Of a stretch of 64,000 bases of DNA, positions 25,303 through 33,400 are shown piece by piece. This DNA is from JANXUC01 sp964619065 (GTDB lineage: Bacteria; Acidobacteriota; Terriglobia; Terriglobales; Acidobacteriaceae), in NCBI GenBank assembly GCA_964619065.1, contig CAZUCC010000010.1:1-64000 (forward strand). The letters are read 5' to 3'. Within the stretch, counting starts at the first letter, position 1. Each line of letters opens with the position of its first letter. Position numbers and translations under genes: made by a program. The notes under the pieces are model-generated. The model worked only from the letters and a program-made list of their open reading frames with translations. It had not been told where the DNA came from and searched no databases.

Positions 25303-26562
25303 ATGCGATGGCTCCGACGCTGGAAAATTCAACTCCTCGTTCTGTTCTCGGTGCTCGGCCCGGGTTTCATTACCGCGAACGTCGACAACGATCCCGGGGG
25401 GATTTTCACCTATTCGCAGGCCGGAGCCCAGTTCGGCTACTCGCTGCTGTGGACGATGATCCCCATTACCGTGGCACTCATCGTGGTGCAGGAAATGGTT
25501 GCCCGTATGGGGGCGGTTACGGGCAAGGGCCTCAGCGACCTGATTCGCGAAGAATACGGTCTGCGCATGACGGTGTTCGTGATGCTGGGATTGGTGATTA
25601 CGAATTTTGGCAATATTGTCACTGAATTTGCGGGCATCGCCGGCAGCATGGAGCTGTTCGGTCTCTCCAAGTACATAACGGTTCCCATTTGCGCCCTCAT
25701 TGTCTGGCTGCTTGTGATCAAGGGTGCGCAGAAGAATGTGGAGAAGATATTCCTCGCGGGTTCGTTTTTCTACATCACATATATTGCCGCGGGTATGTTA
25801 TCGCATCCCGATTGGACGCACGCACTCCTCGCAACCGTAAAGCCGCCAACCCTGGAATCCTTTAAGGCAAAGGGCGCCATTTTCACTGTGATCGGCCTTG
25901 TGGGAACCACCATTGCTCCCTGGATGCAGTTCTACCTGCAGGCTTCGATTGTGGAGAAGGGAGTGACAAAGCGCCAGTACAAAGCCTCCCGGCTGGACGT
26001 GATCGTGGGCTGCATTTTCACCGACGTGGTGGCGTGGTTCATCATTGTGGCGTGCGCCGCTACATTGTTTGCCAATGGCTTTCACAACATCACGAGCGCG
26101 AAAGATGCTGCCGAGGCACTCCGCCCGCTGGCCTCGGACTATGCCTTCATTCTCTTTGCCCTGGGACTGTTCAACGCCGCGCTATTTTCTGCAACCATCC
26201 TGCCGCTCTCCACGGTTTATACCGTTTGTGAAGGGCTCGGGTTCGAGTCGGGGCTGGACAATAAATTGAGCGAAGCCCCGTTCTTCTATGGGTTTTATAC
26301 GGTGCTGATTGCATTGGGAGCAGGCGTCATTCTGATTCCCAATCTGCCATTGTTCAAGATCATTCTCGGGTCCCAGGTCGTTAACGGCATTGTGCTGCCG
26401 TTCGTACTGGTGTTCATGCTCCTGCTCATCAACAAGAAGGAACTCATGGGCGAATATGTGAACACGCGGCTATTTAACGTGATCGCCTGGACGACCACAG
26501 TCGTATCGATTGTGCTGACTTTGATCCTGGTCTGGGGGCAGCTCGCCGGCGGGGGGAGCTAG
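25303..26562 (+). CDS. Nramp-superfamily divalent cation transporter, Met-less (NRMT-like)
   Basis: A 419-aa membrane protein with about 11 helices. Helix 1 carries D30-P31-G32-G33 where Mn/Fe transporters have DPGN. In helix 6 the segment GTTIAPWMQ puts Thr at 202 and Ala at 205, where transition-metal Nramps have Ala and the selective Met. That combination was reported for Nramp-related magnesium transporters. Pairing with an MgtE-N/CBS protein fits Mg2+. The alignment is by eye; another divalent or an aluminium/organic substrate is possible. It ends overlapping the convergent Nudix gene by 4 nt. Confidence 0.82.
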   Translation: MRWLRRWKIQLLVLFSVLGPGFITANVDNDPGGIFTYSQAGAQFGYSLLWTMIPITVALIVVQEMVARMGAVTGKGLSDLIREEYGLRMTVFVMLGLVITNFGNIVTEFAGIAGSMELFGLSKYITVPICALIVWLLVIKGAQKNVEKIFLAGSFFYITYIAAGMLSHPDWTHALLATVKPPTLESFKAKGAIFTVIGLVGTTIAPWMQFYLQASIVEKGVTKRQYKASRLDVIVGCIFTDVVAWFIIVACAATLFANGFHNITSAKDAAEALRPLASDYAFILFALGLFNAALFSATILPLSTVYTVCEGLGFESGLDNKLSEAPFFYGFYTVLIALGAGVILIPNLPLFKIILGSQVVNGIVLPFVLVFMLLLINKKELMGEYVNTRLFNVIAWTTTVVSIVLTLILVWGQLAGGGS

Positions 26563-26951
26563 AGAATTTTGCCCTCAGCCAGATCGCGGACGAGTTTCAG
26601 GTCCGCATCGAGGAAGTCGTACTCTGGCAGTTTGGTGCGGTCTACCCACTGCACGTCGCGGAAAATACGATTTTCGATCTCTCCCTTGTATTCCGGCACA
26701 GAAAAAAAGCGAAGCTCCACCGCGCTGCCCGTTTTGTAGGTATGTTGAAAGCGCGCGACCTCATCGCCGATGCGCGCGTCGATTCCGATTTCTTCTTCCA
26801 GCTCCCGTCGCAGAGCATCGCGAGGCTGCTCGCCAGTTTCAATTTTGCCGCCCGGGAACTCCCATTTGAGCGGCATGGGTTGGTGTTTGGTGCGCTGGCA
26901 GATGAGCATCTTGCCGTCTCGAAGAATTAGTGCCGCTACGACCTGCCTCAT
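26559..26951 (-). CDS. Nudix hydrolase (MutT-like)
   Basis: A 130-aa single Nudix domain. The box reads GKIETGEQPRDALRRELEEE followed by IGI, matching Gx5Ex7REUxEExGU. Start QVVAALILRDGKMLICQR and the late WVDRTKLPEYDFLDAD are typical of the 8-oxo-dGTP diphosphatase MutT group, which cleans the nucleotide pool. Biochemical specificity cannot be fixed from the box. It stands alone, with its 3' end overlapping the Nramp gene. Confidence 0.85.
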   Translation of the reverse strand: MRQVVAALILRDGKMLICQRTKHQPMPLKWEFPGGKIETGEQPRDALRRELEEEIGIDARIGDEVARFQHTYKTGSAVELRFFSVPEYKGEIENRIFRDVQWVDRTKLPEYDFLDADLKLVRDLAEGKIL

Positions 26952-27014
26952 CCGCTAACGAACTCCCCGCATGATTGGACTCGCACCATTAAAACACAGG
27001 GAATTTCATCAAGC

Positions 27015-27845
27015 TTACACGGAGGTCGGAACTCTAGCAATACTTCTTGGAACAGAAGTTTCCGGAAACAACTCTGGATGCAGCGCGGCTGCGAGTGCAT
27101 GCAGTCCCTGAATCAGCGTCGGGGCTGGAGTGTTCAAGTGCTCATCCGGGATGCAGTAAACTCGCCCATTTCGCACAGCTTGTAATTCCCGCCAGTTGCG
27201 CTGCGCAATGATCTTTTCGAGGGGGACGCGGTCTCCGGCCCCGCACCATGCCGCGATGAGAACATCAGGATCAGCATGGCGGACCTCATCGGGCGTGATC
27301 TGTTTGCCCGGCTCGCCCACAAGTTCTCCCCCGGCAGCGTCGACGAGCTCTGCCACCCAGCTTTGCGAGGCGATGAGCGGCTTGCCCCATTCTTCGCAAA
27401 AAACATGCGGTCGAGGTGGTTTTGCGGCCTCCACCTTAGCCCGTACCTGCGCGATTTCCTGCCGCATGGCGGCGACAACTTCTAACCCCTGCGGCGAGCG
27501 CCCTACGACCCCCGCGATGGCGAGGATGTCGGTGTAAATGTCGTGCAGCGAGTGGGGCGCCAGGCCGAGGAATCGAACACCGGTCTTCAGAATGTCGGCG
27601 ACCGATTCCAGCTGGTAGGGAACCGAAGCTACGACAAAATCAGGATTCGCCGCAAGAATCTGAGCGCTATTAGCAGTCCAGGAATCAGCCACGATTATCC
27701 GTTCTGAATTGCGAAGCTCCGGAACGACATCGCGGCAGTATTTTGTACAGGCTACGACTCGATCCAGGCAACCAAGTGCTGCCAGCGTTACCGTCGCACT
27801 GGGTTGGAGGCTTACGATTCGCCGGGGATAGAGGTCGATAAGCAT
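27015..27845 (-). CDS. BtuF-like cobalamin/iron-type binding protein without signal peptide
   Basis: A 276-aa class III solute-binding fold: RIVSLQPSATVTLAALGCLD, then VACTKYC, NPDFVVAS, and the late NGRVYCIPDEHLNTPAPTLIQGL. It resembles BtuF/FepB proteins. It starts directly with the fold and has no signal peptide or lipobox, and no ABC permease or ATPase is adjacent, so it may be cytoplasmic. ATG 27845 is divergent from the IscU-like gene. No B12 riboswitch is visible in the 49-nt gap. Confidence 0.72.
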   Translation of the reverse strand: MLIDLYPRRIVSLQPSATVTLAALGCLDRVVACTKYCRDVVPELRNSERIIVADSWTANSAQILAANPDFVVASVPYQLESVADILKTGVRFLGLAPHSLHDIYTDILAIAGVVGRSPQGLEVVAAMRQEIAQVRAKVEAAKPPRPHVFCEEWGKPLIASQSWVAELVDAAGGELVGEPGKQITPDEVRHADPDVLIAAWCGAGDRVPLEKIIAQRNWRELQAVRNGRVYCIPDEHLNTPAPTLIQGLHALAAALHPELFPETSVPRSIARVPTSV

Positions 27846-27894
27846 AGGTTCCGGAAGTTTGGGTGCGGGATGGAGCGATTATAGTGTTAGGGCG

Positions 27895-28254
27895 ATGTTC
27901 TCCGCCCAGATCCTCGACCATTTCCAGAATCCCCGTAACGCGGGAGAAGTGCAGAATCCGGACGCTTTCGCGCAACTGGAGAACCCGGCTTGCGGTGACG
28001 TTCTGCGCTTGACGCTACGCACGGAAGACGGGAGGATCACAGAAATTCGCTTCCTAGCCCAGGGCTGCGTGGCGGCCATGGCCTGTGCATCGGCGCTGAC
28101 CGAACTTGTCTGGCAGAGAAGCTTGGCAGACGCTCGAGAGTTGCGACGCGAACAGGTTGTTCAGGCCGTCGGCGGACTACCGCCGGAATCGATCCACGCT
28201 AGCCATCTGGCGATGGACACGCTTCGTGCCTTGCTGCAGCAGTTGCCGGACTAG
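27895..28254 (+). CDS. IscU/NifU-N-like Fe-S scaffold lacking the third cluster Cys
   Basis: A 119-aa protein starting FSAQILDHFQNPRNAGEV, as in IscU/SufU. Cluster ligands are Cys33 (NPACGD, with the Asp two residues on) and Cys58 (AQGCVAAM). The third Cys, normally in an HCS-type motif, is replaced (SIHASHLAMD). An extra Cys64 is present. It may be a specialised scaffold or have lost the ability to hold a 2Fe-2S cluster alone. ATG 27895 is preferred over an in-frame GTG 12 codons upstream. No iscS/sufS is adjacent. Confidence 0.75.
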   Translation: MFSAQILDHFQNPRNAGEVQNPDAFAQLENPACGDVLRLTLRTEDGRITEIRFLAQGCVAAMACASALTELVWQRSLADARELRREQVVQAVGGLPPESIHASHLAMDTLRALLQQLPD

Positions 28255-28262
28255 ATAAACCT

Positions 28263-28281
28263 AGGCGAGCTTTGTTCGCCT
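28263..28281. repeat. Small hairpin between convergent genes
   Basis: AGGCGA and TCGCCT frame a short loop in the 45-nt space between the IscU-like gene and the convergent HAD phosphatase. It could serve as terminator; no T-run. Confidence 0.3.
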
Positions 28282-28299
28282 GCCAGGGGGCGTCTGGGC

Positions 28300-29070
28300 C
28301 TACGTGTTCTTGCCCTCTGGAAAATAAATCGTCCAGCAATTCTCGCGTGCCGCTTCCTCTAATTCCGGGCTGGGATTGACAGCGAATCCCGCCTTGGCCA
28401 TGGCGAGCATGTCGGCGTCCCACTTGGAATTTCCGAAGGCGACGTCCGGTATTCTTCCCACCACGTCGCGAATCGCTTGCGGTTTTCCTGGCCCGCTGGG
28501 AATGCGCACAAGGCGGTCGGTGATTCGCCCGCTCTCGATAAAGACTTCAGCGGACAGAACCCGCTTCGGCGGTATCCCAAAGTGTTGTACCCCTGCCCGC
28601 ACCACCCATTGATTGCTGGACGAAACCGCCCAAATCTCGCAGCCGTCCGCGTGCAATTGCCGGACCAGTTCTTGCATGGAGGGAAAGATCGTTTCCACCA
28701 TGCCTTCCTCAAAGAATGTGTCGGCTGCGGCCTGCAGATCGGCATCCGCAAGGCCGGCGTGCAGCGTCACCATCTCGCCGCACATGGTGTCTTCATCCAC
28801 GAGACCGGCTCTGTAGTCGGCGTGACGCGCCCGCGCCCAACTCGCGGTCTCCTCAGAAATTAGACCGCGCTCCATTTCCCAGCGGAAGAATCCCTCCCCG
28901 ACGTCCCCGCTCCAAAGCGTGCCGTCGCAGTCAAAAGCTGCAAGTTTCGGTTCTAGCTGCAGCACCGTCCGGAGAAACTTCTCATCTTCTTTCCGGAGAG
29001 CGCGTTTTCGCAGGACATGGTTGCGCTGAGTCTCAGTCTTCGGGGCAGGGATATCTTGCTTGTGCGTCAT
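28300..29070 (-). CDS. HAD-IB family phosphatase (phosphoserine-phosphatase-like)
   Basis: A 256-aa HAD hydrolase. Motif I is FDCDGTLWSGD, with the nucleophilic Asp and acid-base Asp. Motif II is AVSSSNQWVV, and motif III/IV is FGNSKWDADML. The helical C1 cap lies between motifs I and II. The layout is that of phosphoserine phosphatase/HAD-IB enzymes, but the substrate is open. It may share a transcript with the MocA/XdhC genes upstream, 50 nt away. Confidence 0.78.
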   Translation of the reverse strand: MTHKQDIPAPKTETQRNHVLRKRALRKEDEKFLRTVLQLEPKLAAFDCDGTLWSGDVGEGFFRWEMERGLISEETASWARARHADYRAGLVDEDTMCGEMVTLHAGLADADLQAAADTFFEEGMVETIFPSMQELVRQLHADGCEIWAVSSSNQWVVRAGVQHFGIPPKRVLSAEVFIESGRITDRLVRIPSGPGKPQAIRDVVGRIPDVAFGNSKWDADMLAMAKAGFAVNPSPELEEAARENCWTIYFPEGKNT

Positions 29071-29119
29071 GCTTCCTTTCTGATTTCTTACCGTACGGTC
29101 GTGGAAATTGGGGACTGGT

Positions 29120-29749
29120 TTATACAGTTAAGGCCGCATATTCTTCGGGTGTATCTACGTTCAGCGCCACAAACGGGTCGTCCACCGGGACATAATCGAT
29201 GAATTCCTCGTGGGCATGTTCGACCTCTCGGGCATTCGAGGTGGAAGGCGCGCGCAGGAATGCCTCCATCATCTCACGGCTGGCCAGGATGGGGTGACCG
29301 TGTTTGCCGCCGAATTCGGGTACAACGGCCCATTTTCTCTGGGCTTTTGTCTGGTCGAGCGCGCGTTCAAACGCGAGCAGCAGTTGCTGCAAGGTCGCTG
29401 GCTGCACAGGCGGTCGGTCCACCAGGGTAATCACCGCCGCGTCCCGGCCTCGACGGAGCACATCCTGCAAGCCAACTTGCAGGGAACCAAACTGGCCACG
29501 CTCCGGGTGCGGGTTCTCCACCAGAAAAGCGCCCTGGGCATAAATGACAGGCTCCAGCTGAGGCGTGTTTTCCCCGGTTACTACGATCACGAGGTCCGTC
29601 TGTGCGGTCAGCGAACGGATTGCTGCCGAAAGAAATGTGCCGCCGAAACCTTCGTTGGGGGGCCAGGGAAGAAGCGCTTTGTCTCGACCCATTCGCGACG
29701 AGGAACCCGCCGCCAGAATCACCCCGCAGAAGCTCGGTGCTCGTCCCAT
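29120..29749 (-). CDS. MocA-like nucleotidyltransferase (molybdenum cofactor cytidylyl/guanylyl-transferase type)
   Basis: A 209-aa NTP-transferase. It has the signature GVILAAGSSSRMGRDKALLP, a VTLVDRPPVQPATL metal-site region and HGHPILA. The family adds CMP to molybdopterin for xanthine-dehydrogenase/aldehyde-oxidase type enzymes. ATG 29749 is chosen over an upstream TTG because the Rossmann-like start follows directly. The neighbouring XdhC-like gene supports a molybdenum hydroxylase maturation role, perhaps for the enzyme at 9761-12339. Confidence 0.78.
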   Translation of the reverse strand: MGRAPSFCGVILAAGSSSRMGRDKALLPWPPNEGFGGTFLSAAIRSLTAQTDLVIVVTGENTPQLEPVIYAQGAFLVENPHPERGQFGSLQVGLQDVLRRGRDAAVITLVDRPPVQPATLQQLLLAFERALDQTKAQRKWAVVPEFGGKHGHPILASREMMEAFLRAPSTSNAREVEHAHEEFIDYVPVDDPFVALNVDTPEEYAALTV

Positions 29750-29809
29750 TGGGCGAAGATACCAGAAAGAGGCCGAGCTACGCTCGGGAGGGCGGGCGCG
29801 CAAGGCCGC

Positions 29810-30676
29810 CTAAAGGCTTTCATCGTCGAGCGTAGCCATTGCGGCATCGCGCGAGCCGGAAGCCTCTCCCCGCTGCGGGAACCAGCTCATGTGCGGCAAC
29901 TTGCTGTCACTGTGGCGCCGGACGGCAATCATTTCTGCGCAGACGGCCACGCCAATTTCTTCGGGTGTGAGCGCTCCAATATCCAGGCCGATCGGCGCGT
30001 AAACCCGCTCGAACAAATTCTCCGCGAGGCCTTCTTCGCGCAGCTCGTGGTGGATGGCGATCACCTTGCGCCGGGAGCCGATCATTCCGATGTAACGAGC
30101 GTCAGTCCGCACGGCCCAGCGCAGCATGCGCATGTCGTCTTTGTGTCCGCGGGTTACGATCACGATGTAGGACGAGGAGTTCGGTGCGAGCCGGGCCATG
30201 GCGGCGTCAAAATTCTCGGCCAACACTTCGTGGGCTTCCGGAAAGCGTTCGCGGTTTGCGTACGCGGCACGGTCGTCGATCACAATTACGTCAAATCCTG
30301 CAATTTGTGCGATCTTGTAAACGTTGGATGCAACGTGACCTGCGCCAAACAGATAAAGTAACGCTTGAGGTAGCACCGGCTCAATGAAGACATCCAACGT
30401 TCCGCCGCAAACCAGACCGGTGTCAAATTTTGGATTGTGGTTCAGGTTGAAAGTCAGTGTCCGAGGCTTCTCGTCCTCCATGACCTCTTTCGCCGCTTGC
30501 CAGACCTCGCCCTCGACGCAACCGCCGCCAATCGTTCCGGCAATCGATCCGTCATCGCGCACCAGCATCTTCGCCGTGCGAAACGACGGCACCGACCCAC
30601 GCACATTTACGATGGTGGCGACCGCGCCCCGTCGCCCCTCACGCCGCAGCTTCACAATCTCTTCGTAGATATCCAT
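29810..30676 (-). CDS. XdhC/CoxI-family molybdenum hydroxylase maturation protein
   Basis: A 288-aa protein. The N-terminal XdhC_CoxI domain has GTIGGGCVEGEVW. The C-terminal Rossmann domain has LYLFGAGHVASNVYKIA and VIDDRAAYANRERF. XdhC binds the molybdenum cofactor, helps its sulfuration and delivers it to the hydroxylase. The MocA-like gene is directly downstream on the same strand. Confidence 0.87.
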   Translation of the reverse strand: MDIYEEIVKLRREGRRGAVATIVNVRGSVPSFRTAKMLVRDDGSIAGTIGGGCVEGEVWQAAKEVMEDEKPRTLTFNLNHNPKFDTGLVCGGTLDVFIEPVLPQALLYLFGAGHVASNVYKIAQIAGFDVIVIDDRAAYANRERFPEAHEVLAENFDAAMARLAPNSSSYIVIVTRGHKDDMRMLRWAVRTDARYIGMIGSRRKVIAIHHELREEGLAENLFERVYAPIGLDIGALTPEEIGVAVCAEMIAVRRHSDSKLPHMSWFPQRGEASGSRDAAMATLDDESL

Positions 30677-30809
30677 CTGAGGCTCAGCCGATTATTGGGT
30701 GTCGCCACAAAGGAAGTCAACGGGGACGTGCCGGGCGGTATTCCTGCCTGCCGCTCTTGTGCGAGCGCTGATCCGCACGTTTCTTTCGCGTAACGAGTCG
30801 GCTCAATGA

Positions 30810-31889
30810 CTATGCAACGAATCCAGCAGCGAACCCTGCGACGACTCCGCTAAGGCAAATGACGGCAAAAACGGAAGCTGCTGTCTTCCAGGACATCGTG
30901 CGCCCTGTCACCAGGAAGGAATACACACTGTAGCTGCCGAGCGTGCAAAGCAAAACAATGACATAGGGCATCGGCACCCCACTCCTCATGGCAACAAACG
31001 CGGCAAACACATCAAAGGCCATGGGAACCGGAAGGAAGGTCCCCACGATGGCGACAGCCAGGATTCCCAACGGAGTCACAGCAGTGTGCAAAACGTCGCG
31101 CGGGATCAGTTCAATGGCAAGCGCTCCCAGCAAGGCGGCCGCGATCATGAGGGGTCCAGCAGTTCGCAGCAGATACCATAGGTTCTTGGCAAACCCCCGC
31201 AGCGTCGAAAGAAAAGTCGCACCCCAGGAATCGGACGTGCTATCCGGCGAAATCCTGCGGGAGAGGTTCGTTCCCCGATCGCGGGATGCTATCCAGGGCA
31301 CAAATACGAGCAGGATGGCAAGAGTGAGGCCAACTTTTAAGAGCGCAATCGGCAGAGGGAACAGACTGAACACCATGGCTAGCACAACCACGTTCAGGGT
31401 GGGCGAACTGATCATGGTAGCCAGCACCGATTCCTTACGCATGCCCGATGCATACAACCCTTGTCCTATGGGAGCCACGCAATTGGAGCACACGCCCAGA
31501 GGAATCCCGCCCAGAGTTCCCCACAGCGCATTCTTGTAGACACTGGCACCGCCTAAGGAGCGAAAGCGCGGTAAAAGCGTCAGGGCGCCCGCACTGAAAA
31601 GAAATCCAAACGTCATGCCAATCTTATTGGCCGCCAGCCAGTTGACCGTGGTGAGCGCGACCCGTTTCGGCAGGGGGATTGTTCGATCCACAGCCACCAC
31701 GTTGTCAAACGTGAGCGCGCCGTTCACCTGGACAGTGGAACCCTTGTGGAGTTTCTTCAGCAAAGCCGGGTACCGCGAATCCACCCAAAAGATGCCAGCG
31801 ATGATGGCCAGAACCCCGACGCCGAGAATGACGGATCGCCGAAAGTTAGCTGGTGTGTAGGACAACTCGGGGGTAATTGCTGTCGCCAT
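30810..31889 (-). CDS. ArsP/DUF318-type membrane permease
   Basis: A 359-aa permease with eight to ten hydrophobic helices. The repeated family motifs include GVCSNCVAPIGQGLYASGM followed by SSPTLN, and the C-terminal half has a second GxFLPVPMAFDVFAA-type segment. ArsP-like members export organoarsenicals via Cys residues, and two Cys lie in the first motif. Substrate unproven, with no arsenic gene nearby. It is preceded by a roughly 200-nt intergenic region with little structure. Confidence 0.7.
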   Translation of the reverse strand: MATAITPELSYTPANFRRSVILGVGVLAIIAGIFWVDSRYPALLKKLHKGSTVQVNGALTFDNVVAVDRTIPLPKRVALTTVNWLAANKIGMTFGFLFSAGALTLLPRFRSLGGASVYKNALWGTLGGIPLGVCSNCVAPIGQGLYASGMRKESVLATMISSPTLNVVVLAMVFSLFPLPIALLKVGLTLAILLVFVPWIASRDRGTNLSRRISPDSTSDSWGATFLSTLRGFAKNLWYLLRTAGPLMIAAALLGALAIELIPRDVLHTAVTPLGILAVAIVGTFLPVPMAFDVFAAFVAMRSGVPMPYVIVLLCTLGSYSVYSFLVTGRTMSWKTAASVFAVICLSGVVAGFAAGFVA

Positions 31890-32090
31890 AGAAACTCTCC
31901 CTCGCGCGGTGCAACATAGGGAACTATTCCATCCCAGTCAGCGAAGAGGGGCAATACTACAAATGCACTAGGGAACCTTTGAGCTTCCCTAGGTGCCAAG
32001 TAGCGCCCAGTAGGCGCCGAGGGTTGCACACTATGTGTTAGCCTGCCTTTCAGCCATCGACAGGTGTTTTCGCTTCAGATGGGAAAGTTC

Positions 32091-33113
32091 ATGAAGGCAG
32101 TCCGTATTCATCAATTCGGCGGCCCGGAAGTCTTGCAGTATGAAGACGTGCCCGATCCCCAGCCGCGTAAAGATCAGGTTCTAATCCGCATCCGAGCTTG
32201 TGCCATGAATCACCTCGATCTCTGGGTGCGCCAGGGTCTGCCCGGGGTCCGATTACCACATATTCCCGGTAGCGACATCGCGGGGGAAATCGTTGAAGTA
32301 GGGGAGTATGCCCGAGGATTGCAGGTTGGGCAGCGCGTCCTGGTAGCTCCGATGCACTTCTGCCAGCAGTGTCCAGCGTGCGCGGATGGCCGCCAGAACC
32401 AATGCCATGAATTTACAGTCTTTGGCAATGCAATCGATGGCGGCAACTGCGAGCTGCTTGCGGTACCGCCGATTAACGTGATCCCTATTCCCGGTCATCT
32501 TGGCTTCAACGAAGCGGCCAGTGTCCCTTTGGTGTTTACCACGGCGTGGCACATGCTGATTGGGCGGGCGAATCTTCGCCCGGGCCAGACCGTGCTGGTT
32601 TTAGGAGCGAGTTCCGGGATTGGAATAGCGGCGATCCAAATCGCCCGGATGTTTCACGCGCGCGTCATTGCCACGGCTGGCGACGAACGCAAGATGCAAA
32701 AGGGCCTCGAACTGGGCGCTGATTTTGTTATCCACCATTACAGGCAGAAGATTTCCGATGAAGTGCGCAAGATCACCAACAGGGCAGGGGTCGACATCGT
32801 AATCGAACACGTCGGCGCGGCCACCTGGGACGAGAGCCTGCGGTCGCTGAAGCCCGGCGGGACGCTGGTCACCTGCGGCGCCACCACCGGTCCGGAAGCA
32901 AAAGTCAATCTGCAGTTTTTGTTCGTGCGTCAATTTTCGCTGCTCGGTTCCTATATGGGCACCATGGGCGAACTGCACGAGGTGCTGGGGCACGTGTTTG
33001 CAGGCCGGTTGCGACCTGTCGTCGACCGCGTGTTTCCGCTGGCAGAGGTTCGTGCAGCCCACGAATACTTGGCGAGTAGCCAGATGTTTGGCAAAATCGT
33101 GCTAAACCCTTAG
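32091..33113 (+). CDS. Zinc-type medium-chain dehydrogenase / quinone oxidoreductase-like
   Basis: A 340-aa MDR protein: MNHLDLWVRQG and IPGSDIAGEIVEVG, a Cys-containing structural lobe (CQQCPACADGRQNQC) and the nucleotide motif VLGASSGIGIAAIQIA. This mix is common in Zn-dependent alcohol dehydrogenase/crotonyl-CoA-reductase-like enzymes of unknown substrate. ATG 32091 is preceded by GGGAAAG. It stands alone and is unrelated in position to the hopanoid pair. Confidence 0.83.
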   Translation: MKAVRIHQFGGPEVLQYEDVPDPQPRKDQVLIRIRACAMNHLDLWVRQGLPGVRLPHIPGSDIAGEIVEVGEYARGLQVGQRVLVAPMHFCQQCPACADGRQNQCHEFTVFGNAIDGGNCELLAVPPINVIPIPGHLGFNEAASVPLVFTTAWHMLIGRANLRPGQTVLVLGASSGIGIAAIQIARMFHARVIATAGDERKMQKGLELGADFVIHHYRQKISDEVRKITNRAGVDIVIEHVGAATWDESLRSLKPGGTLVTCGATTGPEAKVNLQFLFVRQFSLLGSYMGTMGELHEVLGHVFAGRLRPVVDRVFPLAEVRAAHEYLASSQMFGKIVLNP

Positions 33114-33185
33114 CTGCGACGGCCAACCCTTGGTGTTAACTTGCCAAAGTGGAGTAGTGGTGCCGTTTGGATATTTCTACAAAAT

Positions 33186-33278
33186 TGTCATTCCGAAGCG
33201 CGGCAGTAGCGCGCGAGGAATCTGCTCTTTTACTGCCAGGAGCAGATTCCTCGCCGATCGACCTGGCTCGGAATGACA
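33186..33278. repeat. Nested inverted repeat, complete copy (TGTCATTCCGA family)
   Basis: Outer arms TGTCATTCCGA (33186-33196) and TCGGAATGACA (33268-33278) enclose inner arms CGAGGAATCTGCTC (33214-33227) and GAGCAGATTCCTCG (33240-33253). It sits in the 287-nt gap before the prolyl oligopeptidase. It looks like a mobilisable REP-type or small MITE-like unit; partial copies are seen elsewhere in the window. Confidence 0.7.
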
Positions 33279-33400
33279 GAGCCAGAGGAGTGTATTTACG
33301 AAACGGCACCACGTCCCAAATTGGGGGCGTACTTGTCCGTTCCGTTCGAACTCAGGCAAAATAGAACACTCCATCGATGCAATCCCTCAAGAGGATTTCC

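Noticed and set aside
27846..27894. Possible cobalamin riboswitch for the BtuF-like gene
   Set aside because: The space is only about 49 nt and holds no B12-box-like sequence.
29210..30361. Long plus-strand open frame (383 codons) opposite the MocA-like and XdhC genes
   Set aside because: It spans the boundary of two clearly homologous minus-strand genes and its sequence is Arg/His-rich without family resemblance: a GC-driven antisense shadow.
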